Shown here: positions 55,887-64,000 of the stretch, piece by piece
Layout: the number at the start of each line of letters is the position of its first letter
How positions within the stretch are numbered: position 1 is the stretch's first letter
Origin: Yponomeuta sedellus
Taxonomy: Eukaryota > Arthropoda > Insecta > Lepidoptera > Yponomeutidae
Reading direction: 5' to 3'
Assembly: GCA_934045075.1 (NCBI GenBank)
Contig: OW203726.1
Location: 7,028,860 to 7,092,859, forward strand
Length of the DNA stretch: 64,000 nucleotides
Program-made: the position numbers and the translations under genes
The notes under the pieces: model-generated
The model's database searches: none
The model's input: the letters and a program-made list of their open reading frames with translations, nothing else
What the model was told of the DNA's origin: nothing

Positions 55887-56091
55887 TAAGGGCCTGTTTC
55901 ACAATCTGCAAATAAAGTTCCGGATAAGCTATCCGCAACCAGGGCTGCCGTTTTTTCTAAATTTAAATAAATATTCCTATATTGCATGAGTTTGTTTATG
56001 GCTTCAAATTTAGAACAAACGGCAGCCCTGGGCCCCTGTTTGCGGATAGCTTATCCGGAACTTTATTTGCAGATTGTGAAACAGGCCCTAA
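55887..56091. mobile_element. PIF/Harbinger-type MITE
   Basis: TAA duplicated at 55887-55889 and 56089-56091. Terminal inverted repeats of 49 bp are perfect (start 'gggcctgtttcacaatctgc') and continue with a small indel through 'cagggctgccgttt'. The 3-bp TAA target and GGGCCTGTTTCA end fit PIF/Harbinger non-autonomous elements. Perfect arms imply recent insertion. Confidence 0.85.
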
Positions 56092-58374
56092 AGTTATGAT
56101 TTTTATACCATTGGTGGCGCTAGTTAACGCCCCGAAACGCTTTAACCCTTCTGGCGCCCGATGCGCTCGGACAAAAGAAAGTTCAAAGGTACCGCATAGT
56201 GCAGGGTCATTTCGCACCGCCATTTTTTTACAATTTTTTTGTGGACACAGTTCCGCATTTCTCAAATTAGAGAAAGTACTACGAAATTATTCAATAAGTG
56301 TTATATATCACTACAATCTGCATAAAATTATACTTGTATTATACTTGGATTATTATACTTGCAAAGCTAATAAAATTATGAATAAACTTACATGATTTTC
56401 AAATGACGAGATGAATTTCACTATCCACGCCATTTTGACACTACTTTGAACTAGCGGTGGCGCTAGTTAACGCCCCGAAACGCTTTAAAGGACATTGGGC
56501 CTTCTATACCACTCCTCGTCCAGAACCTCGCGACCTTCAGTTCGCCCTGACCGTGCCACTACCGAGTAACAGAACACTATTTTTAGATAAAAAGTAGCTC
56601 GTGTGTCTGTCTGTAGGTAGCCGGACTTTCGAGTCCATATCTGCCGGTAAAGTAGTTTTTATTTGATGGCTATGGTCTGGGGTCGTTTAGAAATTAGGTT
56701 TGTCTATTAAAATGTACATTGAATAATATAGCTAAAAAACTTTTGACCGATAAATGCATTAAAAATTTATTATTAATTAGTTTTAAAGGTACCAGGATCT
56801 CGTCAAAAATGGCGAAACTCAAAGTCGTGGGTGAGTAAGTACCTACCCTTGACACCATTGAGTTCTTGGTAATAAACTGCCGGTGAACTTTGAATATAGC
56901 CTGTACGAAATTTGGATTAGTGGCGCCTTCCTCAACATATAAAATGTGAAATGTACAGTAAAGTTTTTTATATTAATCATGAGATAAGGGTATATTTTAT
57001 AGACTTATAACTCTTTTAAGTTTTTATTATACCTGTTTGTAAATTGGAGGGTGAGTCCCGCCCGGTAGCAAGAGGGCATGTCTCGAACGCAACAAATAGG
57101 CAAAAACTCGCGTTATTATGCTAGCTACTTGAGCGCGACATGGACCGTATTTGTCTGTTTCTTGCGCGCGAGACAAGGAATCACGCTACCGGTGCTGGTA
57201 CATCATATTGTCTTATTTCTCTTATTTTAAATCTAATTTAGTCGGGGAATTGTTTTCGAGCGATGTTATTTTCTCAAGTGTGTGCACCTTCACTTTATAC
57301 CGTTTCGTTTCTATATCTCACATCTTTTCGGAAGAAATAGCGCGGTGAAAATTTTTATTACGTGTTAAGCCTAAACGTTCAGTGGATATGCTGCGGACAT
57401 CGACGATGGGAAAGCTGGGATCCCTTCGGGAGGCCAGCGGTAACATTGGTGCACTGCTGGCCTTTTGGAAAGAGATTGGCTGGCTGGAGTGACCTCACAG
57501 CCCTGCTTCGTACGATGGCCCAACTATAAGGCTAATTGCGGAAACTCAAGACAAAATACCTATCTAATCCTAAAAGTTTTAAAGTCACCGGTCACAGTGA
57601 CTTCAAAAACTTTTTCACCACGTTCTAAGCTTCGAAATCGCGGTTCGTTACGCTGTTCTGCCAAATAATAAAGATGTCCTTATCTGATGGTCTATACGGC
57701 CTGCTTCGGGGACCAATGTCCTAAAAGTAGGCAGGTACTGTGTATATTCAGCACTAAAGATATATATGCAACTCATGAGTTATTATGAAGGGCCATATTG
57801 GCATGATGACACATACATACATAGGGTAAGAGACATTGTTGCTGTCGCTATGGCGACACTCGTACATCTGTGTGTGTGTTAAGACTCATCTCTGGGTCAA
57901 CGAACTAAGGTCACATAGGCTTTCGAAAATATTACAGTATTCTAAGATCTATTGTGGGAACGTCTTAATTTTTCACCGATAGAGCTGGGAACTTTCTCAT
58001 GCGAAAATAACGGTCTAAACGTTCTATTATTTCGGTACAAAATCACTGTTCTTTTGTAAGCTCGTACTTTCTCAAGATTGTACAAAATCATATGTATGAT
58101 CTCACGCTTGTATCTCTCGATTCCAGAAACCAGATTTTTCCAAATGACACGATCCTGACAAACCTTTTTCCCTTCAACATTCAATAAACGCTGCGCGAGC
58201 GCAAACCAGGAACAAAGTGTTCCAAGCCCTGTATCCAACTTTAAGATTATGTTTTTCGACAGAATATCCGCTTTCCCGAGCTATGAATGCATTGTATACG
58301 AATATAAGTTTTAAGTTTTGACAACATGATATTGCTTAGAAAACGAGACAGTCCTAGTTGTAACTCGAGGAAGT
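56092..58374. other. No gene recognised; scattered repeat ends
   Basis: 56109-56150 and 56452-56490 both hold 'ggtggcgctagttaacgccc', ends of the foldback family. 57310-57360 and, inverted, 59051-59101 share an about 50-bp module ('tatctcacat', 'ggtgaaaatttttatta'). 57430-57540 shares LINE-like modules with 6490-6600 and 24786-24830. Confidence 0.45.
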
Positions 58375-58548
58375 AATCAAGAGACAAAATTATCGAGCGA
58401 ACGTTTCACTACATTACCTTGATCGACGTTCCCTCAATAATTTAGTGTCTTAATTAATTTCAAATCTTTCAATTAATCAAGACAAAATTATTAAGGGAAC
58501 GTTTCACTTCATAAGTTCGACGTTCCTCAATAAGTCTGTGTCTTAATG
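58375..58548. repeat. Imperfect tandem duplication
   Basis: Two units of about 75-82 bp (58375-58456, 58475-58548) share 'aatcaag', 'gacaaaattat', 'gaacgtttcact', 'tcgacgttcc', 'tcaataa' and 'gtgtcttaat'. Each unit is itself partly inverted (gaacgt...acgttcc). Confidence 0.7.
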
Positions 58549-59876
58549 ATTTCCCTTCATCTCCAGTGCGCTGAACTAACCACAGTTTGAAACAAGTTTA
58601 ACAGGGATAGCTACAAGTTAAACAGCGCGTCCTTCTCAGTCGTAAAGTGCCTCTAATTGCGAGTGTGGCATACACTCACTGTTTATCAGCGAGACTAATT
58701 TGAATGCAAGTCTTATTTCCATGCAGCCCTTTGCTTTGTTCAGCAACACGACTAGAAGTAACTAGTCGACAATAACTACACGACTAGTCTGACGACATTT
58801 ATTGTCCGAGTTAGATTCTATTCGATTGCATTTCTAAGGATGGAGAAATGTCGTACCAATCTGGAGTTGGATAAAAAACATCGCATCTTTGTGTCTGCCC
58901 CAAAGCACAGTTCAGATTGCAGGATCTTATGGAGACATCGTGGCGCGGTTTTAGGAGGAGACGACACTTTAGACACGAGAGGAGAAGAAGATTAGACTAG
59001 AAGTCTTTATTGTACACAACAGGAAAAAAAACCATTAGGCTCAAGAACGCATAATAATTTTTCACCGCCCGATTTTGTCCGAAAAAATATGTGAGATATG
59101 GTAAATTTCCACGCATGCTAAGTCAATAAGCCTGAAAATTGGCTTTTTTTCGCTAAATATTGCTATTGGGTACGCGCTATACTCTCTCTCTGAGAGAAGG
59201 CCCGTGCCATGGGGTGGGACGTTTATAAGCTCTATAACAATAGTCTTACATAAATAGTTATCTAAGTTAGCAGAATGCAATTGGCGGCATTGTCGCTAAA
59301 ACGATATTTACCAAAAAACCTTAGTGAAACAAATGACTGAAATATTATTTATTAGATAAACTTAATTACCTATTTATAAATTGGTATGCCGCCTGATGCT
59401 GGATGCGGCAAGCTGAACAAGCTGACAGGGCACTAACTATGGCGCTCATTAGGGGAGGGCTATGTACAGCAGTGGACTACATAATATAGCCTGAAGAAGA
59501 AGAAGAAGAGAAGAACTTGGTATGACCATCGCATTATCCCACCCTTAGGTGTAATCTCAACTCTTTCTGGAGGCTATTTCGGTCCGAGAACGGTCGTCTT
59601 TGCTCTGTCACACTATTTGTCGTATAACCTTATTGCGTCGTCATAAAATATATTTTCAGCCACGATTTACCGTAGAGAATTGGGTCTTGCGTACAGTGCC
59701 GTTATTCAAGGCGGGCGCTCTAAATAATTACCTACATACTTTAAAAATCGTCCAGGGTTACCACTGAAATGCGCAGTTCCCGCCCTATAATTTCGGTAGA
59801 AGATTTTTTTGTTTCATTTCAGTTCAACCATGGAACAGCGCAGTGGAAGTAATGCTAATAACTGTTTTCCCAGTCA
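58549..59876. other. No gene recognised
   Basis: 58995-59035 looks like an antisense LINE 3' end ('agtctttattgtacacaaca'). 59165-59230 holds a SINE end ('ctgagagaaggcccgtgcc'). 59433-59512 is a plus-oriented RTE-like 3' end ('ggcgctcattaggggagggc' and (gaa)n). Confidence 0.45.
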
Positions 59877-60047
59877 TCATCAATCCATTATGTCCACAAA
59901 GACTGGACGGGTCTCTTCCCTGAGGGTTTGAGGAAGGTATAGGCCATACTTTACCACGGGGGCCAAGTCCGGATTGGTGGAGGCTTGCAAGGCTAGAGGC
60001 TGGTTCTGTCAGAAGTATTCAAGCCGCCCTAAGGCCTCTGACTTGGT
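59877..60047 (-). mobile_element. 5S-derived SINE, truncated
   Basis: The 3' half of the family in minus orientation: 'tcaatccattatgtccacaa', 'aggccatactttaccacggg', 'ggattggtggaggcttgcaa', 'tatcaagccg'-like 'attcaagccgccctaagg'. It is cut at about 60047, where a T-rich antisense LINE 3' end follows (60047-60100). Confidence 0.65.
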
Positions 60048-60099
60048 TTTTTTTATTACTATTATTATTATTAAAATTCTGTATTGCACAAAACACAAC

Positions 60100-61360
60100 G
60101 TATTTGATACAAAAGCGTACTTAATGCTGAGTAGTATTTTCTTCCAGACAACCTTTGGTTTGTGGATAATGGTTGGGTGGGTAGTGGGTAGTTTTATGTG
60201 TTTTAATTTCGGATATGTGCTTTGTAGTGCTGCCGTTTGGTAGATTGTATATTAGGTATGTAATGCAAAAATTTTATGTGATACTAATACAAAATAATGG
60301 ACATATTTAGAAAAGAACAATTAAAGGCGCATTTATTAACCTAATGGAAGACCAGATATTTTGAGTGAGAAAAAAAGTCACAGAACCAAAACTACATATA
60401 GTACGAATTGGAAGATAGATTTTATAGTTATATATTAAGGCGCTTAGGGGCGTTAACTAGCGCCACCAATGAATATTACATTCTAGGCTTTATGTTCTAA
60501 AATAGTTATCACAGATGAACAAAACGTATTATAATACAAGTTACGATTTTATTCCGTTGGTGGCACTAGCACCCCGAACCATCTTAAACGGGACTTATCG
60601 TTATCGTCAAGTAATCGTCTAGTTGTACAATAATTAATAATAATAAGTATTTTTATTCATAAAGATGATACATAAACACGACGATTACAATTAAACTAAC
60701 ACGACGTAGCTATAGCGAAAAAATGTAACAAGTACGTAATAAAGGGATTTTTTTTTAAATATAGGAACAAAAAAGGGCACGGACACCGCGTCAGTGGAAA
60801 AGAAGTATAATATAGTAATTTTAAAAAAAACTGGTCTAATCGCGATAATTTATTAGGCAAAACGTAATTACCCTTAATTCCCTACCGTTCGGCAACTTTT
60901 AACTATGCACGAGCATCGCGAATCAATAAGAAAGACAGATTTTTGTTGTGATATTGCAGTGATTGCGCATTAAGCCCTGTATTTGACCCTGAATTTTTTA
61001 GCTTGCTAAAAATATTTATAGGTATTTTCACGTCGCTCTCGGGAAAGGTCTTCCGGAGATCTCCTAGATATTTGGGCGAGGCTCCAAGACTAAGGCTATT
61101 GAATGACTGGAAGCACCCACTGGATTAATTTATCCTCTGGCGACCGCTTGAGACGCAAATTAATAAATCTCTCGGGTTTATTTATAAAGCTCGTTCCAGA
61201 GCATTAAACGGTCGACAGTCTAACGTTGGACGGAATAAATGACATTGTAAATCAAGAATAGATTTACGTATGTTTTCATTGGACGTGGCAAATGAAAGTT
61301 TCACGCCGTTCAGTGATTAACAATTTGTTTGGAGGAGCCGCTGGTTGTGGGTCATGAACA
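60100..61360. other. No gene recognised; foldback repeat inside
   Basis: 60434-60595 is a copy of the foldback family ('aggggcgttaactagcgcca', 'ttccgttggtggcactag'). 60640-60750 resembles an antisense LINE 3' end. 60832-60885 is an interior match to the element at 52651. 61000-61250 may be a LINE remnant ('cttccggagatctcctagat') that I could not frame. Confidence 0.4.
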
Positions 61361-62265
61361 ATAGTAATTGGTAAACCTTGGCCTCGGATTTTGTAAACAA
61401 AAGTCGCCAATTAGCTAACAAGCAAGTTCGACTTTACTTACTAGCAAAACGAAACATGTAATTTTAAGTGGACGTAAATTAATTTAATGGAAGCGATCTC
61501 TAGGTGTTAGGAACTTCGAGAATAACTTTCTTGCTTCGGCTTTATGTACAGTCAACGCACATGATGACAGCGACACGTCATGTCAATGTTTATGTGGTAG
61601 AGCTTTCCTTGCTTACGGTACGGTAAATTTTGTAATCAAAATATAAAAGTTGTATTGCTGGCGATTTTACATAGGAAACTCTTCATCAACTGAAAAAGTT
61701 CTACTTACACTTTATTGCATAAAAAAATAAACCGGACATTACATAAGAAAAAACATGTACAAAGACGAGCTTATGTTTCTTTGTAAAAGATTTCTTTCTC
61801 CAGCTAACCTTGAAGAGTGGGAGCGGTAAAAAAGCGGATCTTCACGTGTATAATCCATCTATCTAAATTAAATAAATGAAAACCCAAAAACGGTCTGCAA
61901 ACGACTAATAAGTGTTGATGAAGCTAAAGAGATCTGTCAGGATCGTGGCAAGTGGCAGACCCTGGACTCTGTCTACCCCTCTGTGGTACAGCTAGAAAGA
62001 AGGCTTGAGTTTATGGTATGTAAAACCTAACTGCAAAGTAGGCAGTCGGGGCTGTAAGTGATGCAATTTGCTTAAGCCAGATGTCACTGCCTGTACGTAA
62101 TAGAGAGTATAGTGTAAAGAGGTTCGAAATTTCACTGATGCCGGTGAGCGGATAGCCAGAGGTTGCGGGTTCGAATCCCGGCATGGGTGAAATTTTCAGC
62201 CTCTAAATAGGTTTTTAAATTTGTCCTTAGCACGGGTTAGTGCATTAAGAATAAAAATAGTATAA
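61361..62265 (+). mobile_element. Second copy of the composite retroposon
   Basis: It matches 48092-48982 almost base for base ('ggtaaaccttggcctcggat', 'cgacacgtcatgtcaatgtt', 'aagtgttgatgaagc' versus 'aaatgttgatgaagc'). Near 62145 it lacks the A-box half of the tRNA-like core ('gtgagcggatagccagagg'), and it then extends through the long tail to 'aagaataaaaatagtat'. It has no palindrome at its left end. No flanking duplication was found. High identity points to recent spread. Confidence 0.8.
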
Positions 62266-62365
62266 TTATGTCAATCGGTCAATCAATCCGTATTAAAAAT
62301 GTCCACTGCTGGACATATACGCCTTCTTCAAGCAAGGCATTTCTTTCTGTTCGGCACACTTTTTA

Positions 62366-62595
62366 TTTAAGGCGCTTAGGGGCGCTAACTAGCACCACCA
62401 ATGGAATAAAAATCAAAACTTGTTTCACAATACGTTTTTTTTTAAATGTAAACATGAGAATCTTAACATCTGTGGTAACAATTTTTAGAACATACAGCCT
62501 AAAATGTAGTATAAATATCCTAGGACTTTAATCGATTTCCGCAAAATCGATTTCCGTCGGGTGTTTTTGACGGAAATCGATTAAAGTCCTCGATT
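62366..62595. repeat. Foldback repeat copy
   Basis: Inverse orientation relative to 25268: 'ggcgctaactagcaccacca' at the left, and a hairpin 'actttaatcgatttccg' with its inverse at the right (62523-62590). Confidence 0.65.
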
Positions 62596-62930
62596 GTTGA
62601 TACTCAATACTTTATTGCAGCCATAAGTTTGGTAAGAGATAATATAACATAGAAGAGTCCAGGCAAAAAAAAATGAAGGTCACCAAAACCAAACTTTTAA
62701 GAAAACCTATTATTTATTTAGACAGACTTTTTACTTCTCAGTCCATGGGTCAATTGTTATGATTATATACACAGAAATATGCTTTAATATTTAAAGAATA
62801 CTAATTAATAAAACCCAAAATAATTGTTTATCATATTTATTATAAAATAATGTATTTTCTTAAATCAGGTTTTTTTTTTAAAGTAAACAAAGATGAGGGT
62901 CACGATGACCAGGATGAGTGTCAGAATATA
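62596..62930. other. 3' flank of the right-edge ORF
   Basis: AT-rich with several minus-strand AATAAA-type signals (tttatt on plus near 62711 and 62838). These could serve the gene ending at 62931. Nothing else was seen. Confidence 0.4.
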
Positions 62931-63998
62931 CTATGAGTCTTCTTCATCATCAACTAGAAGTCCTTTTGGTAGGCTAGAGTAAAAAACCCTTGCTGTCTCT
63001 GAGCAAAATTTGCTAAGATCTTGTAAGTCCTTATATTTAGCTTCTGATATTGGAATTAATTGTTCATATAAACTACCCGGATGAGTAAATTCAGTTTCGG
63101 TGCAACTCGGGGCCTTGTATTTTTTGTTGGTCACAACTGAGGAAAGCCAGGGTCCATTCTCTATCTCTCTCTCATATTCGCTGTCTCTATGATAAATCAA
63201 ATGTGGATGACCAACGTGGACTCTCAGCTCCCGTATTGGTCTACTGGCAAAAGGACATTTTGGTTTAAACATAGGCGTAAAGTGTAGCGTCCAATTTCTA
63301 AATAGGTTTTGTTCACACTCCTCGACTATAAATGGAGATGGGACACGTCTTGCCTGCGCTATATGGGCAGCCCAGTCAGATGGCATTTCAGCTCTTGTTT
63401 TTTGATTTAGAAGCACCATGTTACGGTCACATTCCATATAGGAGTGACCACGTATTGGAAAAACCATTTTGATTTCATCAAGTCTTCTACGAATGTGTAC
63501 CATAAAGTACACAAAACGAATTAGGGTGTAATTTTTATTTTGGCCCCCACATGAGTCACAAAATATTGTCAGTTTTTTAACATTCTCTGGTAAATGGAAC
63601 ATTATATAATCATATAACATTGAGGCCACTTCATCTGATCCCTTCTTCGCAACAGTTTCATAATAAACGTAAAATTTTGAAGCTGCATTTGACAATAAGT
63701 GGATGTTGAATAGATAGTACCCAAGTTTTCTTTTGTAATATGCATCATTTGTTGTGATGTTCGGCAATATAAGATTTTTCTGGTAATCCATACATAAAGC
63801 TGCTTCAGAATCAAGTCGTTTAGACTTCATTCTTGCCAATCGTTTTCTCTGATAAAATGTTTGGGCTTTACGAAGATGAAGTTGTTGAGCAATATTCATC
63901 AGCCGAATTTTTTCTTCAATTTCGCTTTTATTTTCAGTGTCTGTTGTTTCAGAAAGACTTTGTGTCACTGCTTTCATATTTACATTGTGTTGGTCACA
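62931..63998 (-). CDS. Transposase-like protein with D-D-D motifs (DUF7869-like), 5' end off window
   Basis: The frame is open to the right edge (upstream CDQHNVN precedes the Met at 63977), so the N-terminus is missing. Counting from that Met: coiled, basic region (LHLRKAQTFYQRKRLARMKS), CMDYQKNLILPN (D64), YYKRKLGYYLFNIHLLS, IFCDSCGGQNKNYTLIRFVY (D141) and FPIRGHSYMECDRNM (D184). The C-terminus is acidic (LLVDDEEDS, stop at 62931). This is the pattern of a large arthropod family with an RNase-H-like, transposase/integrase-type core, which I recall as DUF7869. The three spaced acidic residues suggest a catalytic triad (inference). It has 356 intact codons, no introns and no frameshifts. It could be a live transposon or a domesticated gene. 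The neighbouring CDQH may be part of an N-terminal zinc finger. No terminal repeats were found within the window. Confidence 0.75.
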   Translation of the reverse strand, partial: CDQHNVNMKAVTQSLSETTDTENKSEIEEKIRLMNIAQQLHLRKAQTFYQRKRLARMKSKRLDSEAALCMDYQKNLILPNITTNDAYYKRKLGYYLFNIHLLSNAASKFYVYYETVAKKGSDEVASMLYDYIMFHLPENVKKLTIFCDSCGGQNKNYTLIRFVYFMVHIRRRLDEIKMVFPIRGHSYMECDRNMVLLNQKTRAEMPSDWAAHIAQARRVPSPFIVEECEQNLFRNWTLHFTPMFKPKCPFASRPIRELRVHVGHPHLIYHRDSEYEREIENGPWLSSVVTNKKYKAPSCTETEFTHPGSLYEQLIPISEAKYKDLQDLSKFCSETARVFYSSLPKGLLVDDEEDS

Positions 63999-64000
63999 AG

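Noticed and set aside
58375..58548. CRISPR-like or satellite array
   Set aside because: Only two diverged units; a simple tandem duplication in a eukaryotic genome.

Overview
The window looks like a piece of a lepidopteran (moth or butterfly) nuclear chromosome. This rests on a sparse, intron-split gene on the minus strand, AT-rich introns, no operon structure, and interspersed repeats of kinds I associate with Lepidoptera: RTE-type and Jockey/CR1-type LINE remnants, tRNA-derived SINEs, MITEs with terminal inverted repeats, and the 'gacgaagtcgcgggc ... gctagt' repeat. Species was not determined.

The main host gene is a PET-LIM protein that I call Limpet (Lmpt), transcribed right to left. Its visible exons are 46450-46294 and 44088-43875 (PET domain), 43787-43684 and 43217-43074 (LIM1), 16335-16135 (LIM2, start of LIM3) and 13066-12892 (rest of LIM3, start of LIM4). 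All junctions have AG/GT signals and matching phases. The 5' end lies right of 46450 and was not found. The remaining LIM domains must lie left of base 1. A second promoter at about 16.75-17.1 kb appears to feed a short first exon (16748-16603) that splices to an acceptor 11 nt inside the LIM2 exon, giving a protein that starts with half a LIM domain as FHL proteins do. A third start-containing exon at 439-223 ends in the same phase as the 12892 donor and may be another alternative start.

The ~27 kb intron between LIM1 and LIM2 holds an unrecognised two-exon gene on the same strand (22895-22207 joined to 22007-21524, 390 aa) and an almost complete LINE on the plus strand (about 36160-40244, intact 965-aa endonuclease/reverse transcriptase). 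The right edge holds an open, edge-truncated single-exon protein (63998-62931, minus) with three spaced Asp motifs, of a transposase-like family widespread in arthropods.

The rest is repeat-rich. The most unusual component is a family of at least ten insertions with a tRNA-like core whose 3' tail is often present at both ends in inverted orientation. Eight or more are bounded by clear 10-15 bp direct duplications of variable length, one of them being only 24 bp long. They look like retroposons whose ends snapped back during reverse transcription. A second SINE family carries a head that closely resembles the internal promoter part of 5S rRNA.
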